DNA of 64,000 nucleotides from the NCBI RefSeq assembly GCF_003597675.1, contig NZ_CP030828.1:570001-634000 (forward strand), read 5' to 3'. Source of the DNA: Neorhizobium sp. NCHU2750. Its GTDB lineage: Bacteria > Pseudomonadota > Alphaproteobacteria > Rhizobiales > Rhizobiaceae. Each line of letters starts with the position of its first letter. The stretch's first letter is position 1. A program made the position numbers and the translations under genes. Under the pieces are notes generated by a model. The model made no database searches. It was given only the letters and a program-made list of their open reading frames with translations, and was not told where the DNA came from. Shown here in pieces: positions 41,972 through 51,126 of this stretch.

Positions 41972-44077
41972 ATGGGAACGGTCGTGCAACGGGATTTAGC
42001 TGAAAAGGCAGGCCGCCAGTCGCAGGTGGCGGGTATCGATGTCGGTGGCACCTTTACCGATCTTGTGCTGTTCGATTCCGAGCACGGCACTGTTCGGTTG
42101 GCGAAGACGCCGACGACGCTCGATAATCAGGCAACCGGCGTGCTGAATGCGCTCGATGCCGCCGAAGCCGAGCTGGCTGCGCTGGACCTCATTGTCCATG
42201 GCACGACGACGACGACCAACGCGGTTCTGGAGCGCAATCTCTGCAGGACCGGGCTGATCACCACGATGGGGTTTCGCGACGTGCTGGAGCTTGGCCGGCG
42301 CACGCGGCCGCAAGCCTACGGGATGAAGGGCCATTTCGTTCCGATCATTCCCCGCGATCTGCGGTTGGAAGTTCCAGAACGGATGGATGCCCGTGGCAAC
42401 GTTCTGACGCCGCTCGACGAGGACGCTTTGCGTGCTGCGATGCAGGAGCTGATCGCCAAGGGCTGCGAGGCGCTGGTCATTCATTTTCTGCATTCCTATG
42501 CCAATCCCGCCCACGAGATCCGGGCTGGAGAGATTGCCGCAGAGATCTGGTCGAACGCCAATGTCACGATCGGTCACACGCTTTTGTCGGAGAGCCGGGA
42601 ATTCGAGCGCGGCGTGACGGCGGCAGTCAACGCATCCGTCCAGCCGCTGCTGCGCCGTTATGTCGAGCGACTGGCCGACCAACTTGCGGGGCGCGGCTAT
42701 CGGCATGATGTGCTGGTGATGAACGGCAACGGCGGCATGGTGTCCGCTCGGCACGTGGCCGCGGAAGCAGCCAAGACGGTGATGTCCGGCCCTGCCTCCG
42801 GTGTCATGGCGGCGGCCTATACCGGCCGCCGCGCCGGCATTCCGAACCTCATCACCTACGATATGGGGGGCACCTCGACCGATGTCGCCCTGATCCGCAA
42901 TGCGGAGCCCGCGGTGTCGAACGAGATCGAGATCGAATATGCGATGCCGATCCATGTGCCGATGGTCGATGTGCGCACGGTCGGGGCGGGCGGCGGATCG
43001 ATTGCCCGTATCACGCCGGCCGGTCTGCTTCAGGTCGGACCGGAGAGTGCCGGAGCGACGCCGGGGCCGATCTGTTATGGCCGAGGCGGCGTGCTGCCGA
43101 CCATTTCCGACGCCAACATGCTACTCGGACGGCTCAATCCGGCACGGTTGAATTCCGTGCCGGGTGGCCCGACGATGGAGAGCATCTCGGCCATATTTGA
43201 AGAGAAGCTGGGGCGGGCGCTCGGCGTCGGGGCGATCGAGGCCGCCGCCGCCGTCATCCGTATCGCCAATACGCGCATGGCGGATGCCGTGCGCATGGTC
43301 TCCGTCAGCCTCGGCGAGGACCCGCGGGATTTCGCGCTGTTTGCCTTTGGCGGTGCCGGTCCTCTCCATTCGACTGCAATTGCCCGCGAACTTGGCATCC
43401 CAAGGGTCCTGACCCCGGCGCGTCCGGGCATCACCAATGCGTTGGGCTGCGTTGTTGCCGATCTTCGCCACGACTTCGTCAATACGGTCAACCGGCCGCT
43501 TCACTCCGTTGATATTGCAGCGGTTCATGCGCTGTTCGATAAGCAGTCCACCGAGGGACGACGGTTGATCGACAAGGAAGCCGTGGCGATCCGTGAAGTG
43601 CGGGAAATCTGGTCGGTCGACATGCAGTTCGTCGGCCAGACGCATCTGTTGCGCGTGCCGCTTACCTCGCCGTCGCCGACGATCGACGAATTGCAGGCAC
43701 GTTTCGAGGAGGTCTATTTCCAGCGCTTCCGGGTTGAACTTTCAGACATCCGTGCGAGCCTCGTCAACGTCAACACGTCGGTCATCGGCCGCCGCGCCGA
43801 GATCGATCTGTCGCTGTTGATCGATGGCGCCGGGCGCAAGTCCACGCTGGCCGAAGCTCGCACGGGTAGCCGTAACGTCTGGTTCGGTCAGTGGATGGAA
43901 ACTCCAATCTATTGGCGCGACCATCTTCCTGCCGATGCCGTCGTCAGTGGTCCCGCCATCATCGAGCAGATGGATACGACGATCATCATCGAGCCGGGCG
44001 ATGTGGGTGTGCAGGACCACGACGGCAACATCATCATCACGCTTGGAGCCGCTGAACGTTCGGGAGCCGCAGAATGA
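41972..44077 (+). CDS. Hydantoinase/oxoprolinase family protein, HyuA subunit (locus 1)
   Basis: A 701-residue ATP-grasp-independent, actin-like-fold ATPase subunit of the hydantoinase A/oxoprolinase family. Motifs: AGIDVGGTFTDLVLFD (~20-35), LIVHGTTTTTNAVLER (~72-87), GNGGMVSARHVA, YDMGGTSTDVALIRN and GAGGGSIARITPAG. Family members cleave hydantoins, N-methylhydantoin or 5-oxoproline with ATP, or act as acetone/acetophenone carboxylase subunits. Partner HyuB overlaps by ATGA. ATG 41972 lacks a ribosome site; GTG 41984 preceded by GGGA is an alternative. In this regulon a cyclic amide such as a reduced oxo-nicotinate is a plausible substrate. Confidence 0.88.
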   Translation: MGTVVQRDLAEKAGRQSQVAGIDVGGTFTDLVLFDSEHGTVRLAKTPTTLDNQATGVLNALDAAEAELAALDLIVHGTTTTTNAVLERNLCRTGLITTMGFRDVLELGRRTRPQAYGMKGHFVPIIPRDLRLEVPERMDARGNVLTPLDEDALRAAMQELIAKGCEALVIHFLHSYANPAHEIRAGEIAAEIWSNANVTIGHTLLSESREFERGVTAAVNASVQPLLRRYVERLADQLAGRGYRHDVLVMNGNGGMVSARHVAAEAAKTVMSGPASGVMAAAYTGRRAGIPNLITYDMGGTSTDVALIRNAEPAVSNEIEIEYAMPIHVPMVDVRTVGAGGGSIARITPAGLLQVGPESAGATPGPICYGRGGVLPTISDANMLLGRLNPARLNSVPGGPTMESISAIFEEKLGRALGVGAIEAAAAVIRIANTRMADAVRMVSVSLGEDPRDFALFAFGGAGPLHSTAIARELGIPRVLTPARPGITNALGCVVADLRHDFVNTVNRPLHSVDIAAVHALFDKQSTEGRRLIDKEAVAIREVREIWSVDMQFVGQTHLLRVPLTSPSPTIDELQARFEEVYFQRFRVELSDIRASLVNVNTSVIGRRAEIDLSLLIDGAGRKSTLAEARTGSRNVWFGQWMETPIYWRDHLPADAVVSGPAIIEQMDTTIIIEPGDVGVQDHDGNIIITLGAAERSGAAE

Positions 44078-45777
44078 CGATCGATCCGATTACCCTTTCG
44101 GTCATCCAGTCGGGCCTGCAGCAGGTCTGTGACGAGATGGACCTGACCTTTTCGCGTGCGGCCTTCTCACCGGTCATCGCCGAAGCCAATGACCGCTCGG
44201 ACGGTATCTATTCGGCCGAGGACGGTTCGCTGATCGCTCAAGGGGCGGCCGGCCTGCCGGTCTTTGTCGGTACGATGCAATATTCCACCCGCACGCTGAT
44301 CGAGATGATCAAGGCGGGCAAGGTTGCCGAGCCAAAGGCTGGCGACATCTACATCGTCAATGATCCTTATCTCGGCGGCACGCACCTGATGGATGTGCGC
44401 TTCGCCATGCCGGTCTATCGCGAGGGCGTAATTTTCTGCTGGTTGTCCAATACCGGCCACTGGCCGGATACCGGTGGCGCCGTTCCAGGCGGATTTTCTG
44501 CCTCGGCGACGGCAGTCGAGCAGGAAGGATTGCGGCTCCCGCCGGTCCGGCTTTTCAAGCAGGGCGTGCTTGATCAGGAAATCTATTCGATCATCTGCTC
44601 CAATATCCGTGTTTCCGAACAGCGTATCGGAGATGTGAAGGCCCAGGCTGCGGCTCTACTGGTCGGCGAACAGCGGCTTGCACGGATTCTCGACCGGTAT
44701 GGCGACGTTACGGTGTGTGAGGCAATCGCCGAACTTAGGGTCAGGGCGGCTGATCAGATGCGCGCCTATGCAAGGCTGATCCCGGACGGCGTCTACAACT
44801 CGGTCGCCTATGTCGACAGCGACGGGGTCATCGATGAGCCGCTCGAAATCCGGCTGGCGATCACGGCACAGGACGGTGCGCTGGAATTCGATTTTTCAGG
44901 CTCTTCGAAACCCTGCATGGGGCCGATGAATTCGGTTCTGGCGACAACCATGTCGTCGGTCTATCTCGCCATGCGCCATATATTCCCCGATGTGCCTATC
45001 TCGGCCGGTGCTTTCGAGCCGCTGACGGTGATCAGGCCGGAAGGCACGTTCCTCGATGCGCAATATCCGCGGCCGGTGTCCGGTTGTGCCGCCGAAGTGT
45101 CCCAGCGCATTGCCGAGGCGGTGTTCCGGGCATTGGTCGAGGCTTTGCCGGATCGAGTCACGGCGGCGCCGGCCGGGACGTCCGGCAATTTTGCGCTCGG
45201 CGGTTTCGACCCCGACCGCAATCGCGGCTTTGTCATGTATCAGATTTCCGGTGGCGGCTACGGCGGTAATATCGACAATGACGGGCTGTCGAACGGCTGC
45301 TCAACGATCGGCATTTCCAAGGCGCCGCCGGTGGAGATTATGGAACAGCAGTTCCCGGTTCTCTATCACCGTTATGCGTTGCGGGAGGGCTCGGGCGGTG
45401 CCGGTCGGCATCGTGGTGGTTTCGGGCTCGATTACGAGGTCGAGCTTCTGCGCGGCCATGCGACAGCAAGTTTCGTCATGGATCACGGCCGCTTTGGTCC
45501 GCCCGGTGCGCTCGGCGGCAAAGACGGCATGCCGAATTCCGTGACCGTCTTCAAGGGCGGTGAGACGCTCGTACCGGAGCATCTGTCCAAGGCGCAGGAT
45601 ATCCCGCTTCTGCCGGGCGATCGGGTGAGGGTCGGAACACCGGGTGGCGGTGGCTACGGCGATCCGAAGGCGCGTGATCGGGCCGCAGTGGCCGAGGACG
45701 TCCGATTCGGACGGTACACCGCCGAACAGGCGCATGATCTGTTCGGCGTTGCGATGGACGACATGGCGGCGGAGTGA
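44074..45777 (+). CDS. Hydantoinase B/oxoprolinase family protein, HyuB subunit (locus 1)
   Basis: A 567-residue partner subunit starting MTIDPITLSVIQSGLQQVCDE (blocks IDPITLSVI, MDLTFSRAAFSPVIAEANDRSD). Further landmarks are YIVNDPYLGGTHLMDVRFAMP (metal-associated NDPYxGGTHL), QEGLRLPPVRLF, FSGSSKPCMGPMNS and the Gly-rich C-terminus VGTPGGGGYGDP. HyuB subunits supply the hydrolytic active site together with HyuA. Coupled to hyuA; the next gene is convergent, so this ends the operon. Confidence 0.9.
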   Translation: MTIDPITLSVIQSGLQQVCDEMDLTFSRAAFSPVIAEANDRSDGIYSAEDGSLIAQGAAGLPVFVGTMQYSTRTLIEMIKAGKVAEPKAGDIYIVNDPYLGGTHLMDVRFAMPVYREGVIFCWLSNTGHWPDTGGAVPGGFSASATAVEQEGLRLPPVRLFKQGVLDQEIYSIICSNIRVSEQRIGDVKAQAAALLVGEQRLARILDRYGDVTVCEAIAELRVRAADQMRAYARLIPDGVYNSVAYVDSDGVIDEPLEIRLAITAQDGALEFDFSGSSKPCMGPMNSVLATTMSSVYLAMRHIFPDVPISAGAFEPLTVIRPEGTFLDAQYPRPVSGCAAEVSQRIAEAVFRALVEALPDRVTAAPAGTSGNFALGGFDPDRNRGFVMYQISGGGYGGNIDNDGLSNGCSTIGISKAPPVEIMEQQFPVLYHRYALREGSGGAGRHRGGFGLDYEVELLRGHATASFVMDHGRFGPPGALGGKDGMPNSVTVFKGGETLVPEHLSKAQDIPLLPGDRVRVGTPGGGGYGDPKARDRAAVAEDVRFGRYTAEQAHDLFGVAMDDMAAE

Positions 45778-45891
45778 TGCCACTTACGGCCCGGCGAAGC
45801 CATTTGTTCGCCGAAGCCTCTGACGCGCGCACGGTTTCCTTTGCGGGCGGTGAGCGGGTAGCTCAACTCATCGTACAGGTAATCCGCCCCG

Positions 45892-46458
45892 CTATTTCCC
45901 GCTGTCGGCGTGTCCCAGAACATGCATCAGCCGGTTTGCCCAGCCGAATATCGATACGGCATGAATGAGATCGATGATTTCCTCGTCGCTCAGACCGACC
46001 GCCCTGAGCGCCACAATATCCTCTTGCGTTGCCTTTGACGGCGTAACCGACAGTCGGTGGGCGAAATTGTAGATCGCCTTATCCCTTTCATCGAGCGTTT
46101 CCGGCCGGTCGAGATAGAGAGCGGTGACCACCGCGTCGCTCTTGGTCAGTTCTGCATGGCGGCGCGCATGGACGACTGCGCAATATTTGCAGCCATTGAC
46201 CATCGATGCGCCCAGGGCACCGAGTTCACGGGCCGGTCGGTCGAGGCCGCCTTCGACATACATGATTGCATTGAAAAGCACTGTGCGAGCCACATAGCTT
46301 TCCGGATCATGCGCCAGCGTGCGCACATATTCGGAAACTTTCTTGGCGGACGGCGTCACCTTCATTGCTTCGAGCTGTTCCGGCGTGGCTTCGGAAAGCT
46401 CGACCGGCTCGATATGGGGGTGCCAGGTCAATGGCTTGAGGCGGACTGAGGAAATCAT
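45892..46458 (-). CDS. AhpD-like peroxidase-related protein
   Basis: A 188-residue carboxymuconolactone decarboxylase-like (AhpD fold) protein with the redox motif CKYCAVVHARRH (~92-103; Cys-x-x-Cys and the His of the proton relay). Such proteins are alkylhydroperoxidases or thiol peroxidases. It is last in a three-gene operon with a CMD-like protein lacking the cysteines and a flavin monooxygenase-like protein, joined by ATGA overlaps. The pair looks like the Avi_7169/Avi_7170 families that co-occur with ABC importers and flavin monooxygenases; that name is from memory. Confidence 0.85.
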   Translation of the reverse strand: MISSVRLKPLTWHPHIEPVELSEATPEQLEAMKVTPSAKKVSEYVRTLAHDPESYVARTVLFNAIMYVEGGLDRPARELGALGASMVNGCKYCAVVHARRHAELTKSDAVVTALYLDRPETLDERDKAIYNFAHRLSVTPSKATQEDIVALRAVGLSDEEIIDLIHAVSIFGWANRLMHVLGHADSGK

Positions 46459-46946
46459 GCCGACCTCATCAGCCTGAGACCCGCCGCCACGCGCGTCTGG
46501 AAATTGACGAAGGCGATCAGTTCGGAGAGCGCGACGATCTGCGGATTGCTGAGGCCCGCTGCCTTGAGCCTGGTGATATCGCTCGCCTCGGCCTTGATGG
46601 GCTCGAGCGTGACCAGATCGACATGTCGGGCAATCGTGGCGAGCGGCTCGGCCAGATCTGTGGCTCCTCCTGCCAATGCTGTAATATCCGGTGCCGCGTC
46701 GAGGCTTTGAAATTGGGACTGGTAGTCGGCCGTAAGGGCTTCATCGGCGTTCAGCCGTGCCATGCGAATTGCCAGTGCCAGCCTGAGATCGACCGCAAGG
46801 CCCTGGTCATTCTGCGGCTCCAGCACCGAGACGCGGCACATTTCCGCGCCGTCTACGAATTCCGGCCGGAAACGCCGGGCCTTGAAGACAGCATCGTCCG
46901 GGGAAAGGCCGGCGAGCCTGTCCATGTTGTCTATGGTATCGGTCAC
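46455..46946 (-). CDS. CMD-domain protein without the catalytic cysteine pair
   Basis: A 163-residue all-helical protein (MTDTIDNMDRLAGLSPDDAV) of carboxymuconolactone decarboxylase-like fold. The C-terminal part, LKAAGLSNPQIVALSELIAFVNFQTRVAAGL, parallels the end of the neighbouring AhpD-like protein, but no Cys-x-x-Cys is present and the only cysteine is at ~37. A non-catalytic or heteromeric partner of the AhpD-like protein is likely. Both ends overlap the neighbouring genes by ATGA. Confidence 0.8.
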   Translation of the reverse strand: MTDTIDNMDRLAGLSPDDAVFKARRFRPEFVDGAEMCRVSVLEPQNDQGLAVDLRLALAIRMARLNADEALTADYQSQFQSLDAAPDITALAGGATDLAEPLATIARHVDLVTLEPIKAEASDITRLKAAGLSNPQIVALSELIAFVNFQTRVAAGLRLMRSA

Positions 46947-48412
46947 GGCGCCGTCTCCCTATGCAGCAAAGGTGTGGAATCTGTCCACTCGTCACCCTGG
47001 AGTTCAGGCGTGTTGAATGCGACGAGCTTTGCGAAATGGGCTTCGACATCCTCGGCAAATAGCGATGCTGTGATGCCGCGCACGAGACGGTCTGCACCGG
47101 TGCTGACCGCCGGGATATCTCCGGAAACCTTGCCATGGGTCAGCATGGCCGCATCGTTGAAGCAATGGATATGGCTGAGCATTGGGCACGATCCGGGAAC
47201 GCGCTCCAGGAATTCGAAGGCTGGCCCAAGGTCCGGCGCCTCCAATAGGTTTCCCCGCGCTGGCCCCATGTCCGGGTGATATCGGCCATCTTTCCAGGTG
47301 CGAATGTGAGGCGCCAGCGCTTCGAACTCCGGGCGTCCGTCAAAATTGTTGGAAAAGCCCGTTCCGGCGATGATGAAGTCGTAATGCATCGCGCCCTGGG
47401 TTGTCTCGACGATCAAGCCTTGCGATTCCTCATGAACGGCAACAATTCCGCAATCGAGCAAGAACCGTGCATTCGGATGTTGTGAAACACGTAGTGTCGA
47501 CGATCGAGGCGGCGGGACCTGCGTGGCAGCACCATAATCAGCGAATTTCCATTTCCACGCATCTGGCAGGTGATGCATGCCGAGGACGACGCCCTGACTG
47601 CTGACGCCGGTCATCTTGTTGATGCGCGGCATCTCCTTGCGCCGGATCAGGAGATCGACATTCCCTGCACCGTACTCCAGCGCGGTCGCCGCATTATCCA
47701 TCGAAGACGAACCGGCACCGATCACGGCGACATGCTTTCCCTTGAGTGCATGGAAATCGACCTCATCTGCGGAATGGGCCCAATACTTGCGATCGATGCC
47801 TCGCAAAAAGTCTGGAATATCGCCCCCTCCTAGACCAGAACGGCCAGTTGCGAGAACCAGCCGGCGCGTAAGAACCCGCCCTGTTTCCGCCCCTTTCAGA
47901 TCTATTGCGATCAGGTCCCCGGCCGAGGCGACAGCAGTCATGCGAACATTGTTCCTGACCGGCAGCGCCAGCACCTTGCGATACCAGATCAGGTAGTCCA
48001 TCCACTGGTCCTTGGGGATCTTGTCCAGCGTTTCCCAGGCATCCGCCCCGTATTGCGCCGTGAACCAGGCCCGGAATGTCAGCTGTGGCAGGCCGAGCGC
48101 CGGGCCGGTCAGGCCTTTCGGAGAGCGAAGGGTCTGCATACGGGCAAAGGTTACCCACGGCCCTTCAAGTCCTTCGGGTGCCGCATCGTAGGTCACGATA
48201 TTGGTGATGCCCGTCAGGATAAGTTTGGCGGTTGCCGCCAGCCCGCACATGCCGGCACCGATCACCACCACATCGCGAATGGGCATGCCATCCCGCGTAT
48301 GTTCAGGCACCCACGGCTTGGCGGGAAGTTCCAGAAATTCGAGATCTTGGCGAAGTCGCTCTTCAAGAGCGTCAAGGCCTGGCCGTTCCGGCGATGAGGT
48401 CGTCTGCGTCAT
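46943..48412 (-). CDS. FAD/NAD(P)-binding flavoprotein monooxygenase-like
   Basis: A 489-residue protein with two dinucleotide-binding folds, VVVIGAGMCGLAATAKLIL (~48-66) for FAD and KHVAVIGAGSSSMDNAATA (~222-240) for NAD(P). Between them lies LRSPKGLTGPALGLPQLTF and the ATG motif LVLATGRSGLGG; the C-terminal half has FIIAGTGFSNN. The layout is that of Baeyer-Villiger and N-hydroxylating flavin monooxygenases, though the strict FxGxxxHxxxW fingerprint is not evident (KYWAHSADEVDF instead). First gene of the trio with the CMD/AhpD-like proteins. Substrate unknown. Confidence 0.82.
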   Translation of the reverse strand: MTQTTSSPERPGLDALEERLRQDLEFLELPAKPWVPEHTRDGMPIRDVVVIGAGMCGLAATAKLILTGITNIVTYDAAPEGLEGPWVTFARMQTLRSPKGLTGPALGLPQLTFRAWFTAQYGADAWETLDKIPKDQWMDYLIWYRKVLALPVRNNVRMTAVASAGDLIAIDLKGAETGRVLTRRLVLATGRSGLGGGDIPDFLRGIDRKYWAHSADEVDFHALKGKHVAVIGAGSSSMDNAATALEYGAGNVDLLIRRKEMPRINKMTGVSSQGVVLGMHHLPDAWKWKFADYGAATQVPPPRSSTLRVSQHPNARFLLDCGIVAVHEESQGLIVETTQGAMHYDFIIAGTGFSNNFDGRPEFEALAPHIRTWKDGRYHPDMGPARGNLLEAPDLGPAFEFLERVPGSCPMLSHIHCFNDAAMLTHGKVSGDIPAVSTGADRLVRGITASLFAEDVEAHFAKLVAFNTPELQGDEWTDSTPLLHRETAP

Positions 48413-48618
48413 GATGGAATTCCGTGGGTTGCCGATAGCGGAACTGATATGAATCGTTCGTTCGGTTATCGCCGATCAGGACAACTCTTCTCAACTGCGC
48501 AGCAGGCGCATTCCGCTCATTTTGAATGCGCCCCGTGCAACCATCTCTATGAAGGGTGGAGGAACGCCAGCCGTGACGCCGACGATCCCCTCGATATTAT
48601 GAGGCCGTGCCACCGAAT
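48413..48618. promoter_or_regulatory. Promoter region of the flavoprotein-CMD-AhpD operon
   Basis: A 206-base gap between the 3' end of the SBP gene and the start of the flavoprotein gene, both on the minus strand. It must contain either read-through sequence or a separate promoter. No clear -35/-10 pair, terminator hairpin, or copy of the TTGGCGCCAA or TTTGTATACGAA operators was found. Confidence 0.3.
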
Positions 48619-50127
48619 TTAGTCTGCAGGTTTCATGTCGACGGCGCGAACCCAGTCGTCACCGCGTGCCTGCCAGGTGATGTGCTTGGAAATGCCGTAG
48701 GTTGAGGGCTGAGCGTAGAGGAACAGCGCACCTGCTTGGTCGCATTGCAGCTTGGTGGCTTCGGCATAAATCTTCTTGCGCTCTTCCGGATCGGTCGACG
48801 CACGGCCCTTGTCGAGCAGCTTGCCGAATTCGTCATTATGCCAGTAGTCGTAGACATTGCCCGGAGCAAACATCGTCAGCATGCCGTCGGCGTCGATGGT
48901 CGGCCAGGCAAGACCCTGGACGGCGATCTGCGCCAGGTTGCGTTCCTTCAGCTGCTTGTTCATGAAGGCGCCGAAATCGATCTCGGTGATCTTCACGTTG
49001 AGGCCAACTTCCTGCAACTGCGATGCAATCACCTGCGTGACTTCCTCGCCCTGCAGATAGCTCGCTGTCGGAATTTCGATTTCGATCTGCTGCTTGAGAT
49101 CGACACCGGATTCCTTCAGCAACTTGACCGCCTTGTCGGGATCGTAAGGATAGGCCTTCAGGTCGGGATTATAGCCGAAATAGGCGGGGGTCAGCAGCTG
49201 GCAATCGGAAACCGTAGCCTTGCCGTCGAAGATCGAGGCGACAATGCCATCCTTGTCGACGGCATAGTTGATCGCCTGGCGGAATTTCAGGTTGTCGAAC
49301 GGCTTTTTCTCGAAATTGAATTTGCCGAGCATGGTGCGGATCGAGGGAATGGCATCGGCCTTGGCACGGCCATCCGCGTTGATCGCCTTGATTTCGGTCG
49401 TTGGCACGCCAGTGATGAGGTCTACTTCGCCGGCTTCAAGTGCTGCGGTACGGGCTGCTGATTCCGGGATGATGCGGAAATTGACAGTCTTGAATGCCGG
49501 CTTCTGGCCCCAGTAATCGGGGTTTTGAACCAGGGTAATGTGATCGCCCGGCACGTTTTCCTTGATCATGTAGGGGCCGCCGGACATGGTCTCTGTCGCT
49601 GGCTTGTGGGTCTTCGCCCATTCCGGCGGCAGAAGGAAGAACATCGACAACTGGTCGGCAAATGCCGGGTAGGCGGACGACGTCTTCACTTCGAGCGTGG
49701 TCGGGTTGATGACGTTGGCGCTGGACACGAGGCTGAACCAGCCGGCAATACGGGCGCCGACACTCTTGTCGAGAACGCGGTCGATATTCCATTTCACCGC
49801 AGCTGCATCGATCTTCTCGCCATCTGCGAAATGCGCGCCCTCCACCAGCTCGAACCGCCAGGTATTGGCGTCGACCATCTTCCAGCTCTTGGCCACGTCG
49901 CCCTTCAGCTTCAGGTCCGGTCCGCGCAGGACAAGCGCGGGATAGATATGGCTGATGACGCTGAGATCGGAGCCGACGGACGCGCTCATATGCGGATCAA
50001 GCGTATTGACCGAAACGCGAAGCGCGATCGTTACCGAATCCGTCTGGGAAAATGCCGGTGCAGACAGGCTGGCGATCGAAAGGAATGTCGCGCCGTAAAG
50101 GGCGAGGGCAGTCTTGGTAAAGCGCAT
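48619..50127 (-). CDS. SBP_bac_5 periplasmic binding protein (locus 2), Sec signal
   Basis: A 502-residue precursor with a Sec signal (MRFTKTALALYGATFLSIAS, cleavage after PAFSQ). Family-5 landmarks: TLDPHMSASVGSDLSVISHI, VEGAHFADGEKIDAAAVKWNIDRVLD and GGPYMIKENVPGD. It has no permease next to it; the DppBCDF genes at 56.9-60.7 kb, under the same GntR operators, lack a binding protein, so this is probably their subunit. It follows the alpha/beta hydrolase gene by 11 bases in the same transcript. Confidence 0.9.
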   Translation of the reverse strand: MRFTKTALALYGATFLSIASLSAPAFSQTDSVTIALRVSVNTLDPHMSASVGSDLSVISHIYPALVLRGPDLKLKGDVAKSWKMVDANTWRFELVEGAHFADGEKIDAAAVKWNIDRVLDKSVGARIAGWFSLVSSANVINPTTLEVKTSSAYPAFADQLSMFFLLPPEWAKTHKPATETMSGGPYMIKENVPGDHITLVQNPDYWGQKPAFKTVNFRIIPESAARTAALEAGEVDLITGVPTTEIKAINADGRAKADAIPSIRTMLGKFNFEKKPFDNLKFRQAINYAVDKDGIVASIFDGKATVSDCQLLTPAYFGYNPDLKAYPYDPDKAVKLLKESGVDLKQQIEIEIPTASYLQGEEVTQVIASQLQEVGLNVKITEIDFGAFMNKQLKERNLAQIAVQGLAWPTIDADGMLTMFAPGNVYDYWHNDEFGKLLDKGRASTDPEERKKIYAEATKLQCDQAGALFLYAQPSTYGISKHITWQARGDDWVRAVDMKPAD

Positions 50128-50138
50128 TTCGGACTTCC

Positions 50139-51005
50139 TTATTGGGGTGAATGGTGTGGATCTTGCGGCGCGGTGCGCGCCAGAAATTCGCGGATGGCGG
50201 AAACAACCATGGCATTGGCTTCGATATGCACAGCGTGATTAGCATCGGGCACTTCCAGAAGTTCGGCCTTCGGAATGTGTTCGGCGATATAGCGGGAATG
50301 GTTCAGCGGGCAGATCCAGTCCTTGGCACCGCAGATCACCAGCGTCGGGACATCGATGTCCTTCAGCCTGTCGCGAACGTCATAGATGCGCTCGGCGAAC
50401 AGCGCATTATGGGTCTCTGCGTGCAGATGCATGGTGCGGGTACGTTCAAGTGCCGCGTCGGGATCGAAGTCCTCGTAATAGAGAGGCTGAAGCGCAAGCC
50501 AGATCAGCCGCAGCTCCATATCGTCCTTCACCGTGTCGGAAAACAGCTTTTCCAGCATGCCGATCGAGGCGCTCGGTGCCTTGTGCAGACGTTCCCTGAA
50601 GGTCACGAAAGCGTCGTCCTCGTTGTGATGGCTGGGCGCCGTGCCTCTCAAGATGAGACGTGAGAGGCCATGGGGATGGCGCACTGCGTAAGTCAGGGCG
50701 ATCATGCCGCCGAACGAGCCGCCCTGGAGAATGATCTTCCTGTCGCCGCAGAAATGCAGGCGAAAGGCTTCCAGATCGTCAGCCAGCTGCTCGAACGTGT
50801 AGGGCGGCGTCAGGCTCGTTTCGCCGCATCCTCGCTGGTCATAGGCAATCACGCGATAGCTGTCGGAGAGTGTCTTATAGGCGTTGAACTCTCCCTTGCG
50901 GTCGCCGATCCCGCGGCCGCCGTGAAGGGCGAACACCACTTCGGCATCCCTGTCGCCGATATCGTCATAGACAAATGTCGCTCCGTTGAGCGTGACGGTA
51001 GGCAT
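50139..51005 (-). CDS. Alpha/beta hydrolase (proline iminopeptidase-like)
   Basis: A 288-residue alpha/beta hydrolase. The oxyanion region is VVFALHGGRGIGDRKGEF, the nucleophile elbow ILQGGSFGGMIALTYAVRHP (Ser ~97), with Asp in LVICGAKDWICPL (~234) and His in VPDANHAVHIEAN (~262). VIAYDQRGCGETSLTPPYTFE is typical of proline iminopeptidases and related amidases or lactonases. Probably cytoplasmic, as no signal is present. It is the first gene of the minus-strand transcript whose promoter region carries two TTGGCGCC boxes. It may process an amide or ester form of the imported compound before HyuAB. Confidence 0.85.
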   Translation of the reverse strand: MPTVTLNGATFVYDDIGDRDAEVVFALHGGRGIGDRKGEFNAYKTLSDSYRVIAYDQRGCGETSLTPPYTFEQLADDLEAFRLHFCGDRKIILQGGSFGGMIALTYAVRHPHGLSRLILRGTAPSHHNEDDAFVTFRERLHKAPSASIGMLEKLFSDTVKDDMELRLIWLALQPLYYEDFDPDAALERTRTMHLHAETHNALFAERIYDVRDRLKDIDVPTLVICGAKDWICPLNHSRYIAEHIPKAELLEVPDANHAVHIEANAMVVSAIREFLARTAPQDPHHSPQ

Positions 51006-51072
51006 TCGAAACTGTTCCCATTTCGTTGGGCCGTTTCAGTCGGCCCTGAATTATTGCGAAAATGAGAACACG

Positions 51073-51115
51073 AAATGGCGCCAATTTCAAACCAAAATTT
51101 TTCGCGATTGGCGCC
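51073..51115. promoter_or_regulatory. Two TTGGCGCC operator boxes upstream of the hydrolase-SBP operon
   Basis: AAATGGCGCCAATTT (51073-51087) and ATTGGCGCC (51107-51115) lie between the gntR stop and the hydrolase start. They match the perfect palindrome ATTGGCGCCAAT in front of hyuA2. The two centres (51079/51080 and 51111/51112) are 32 bases apart, about three helical turns, so cooperative binding on one face is possible. Confidence 0.6.
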
Positions 51116-51126
51116 GCGGCTAAAAA

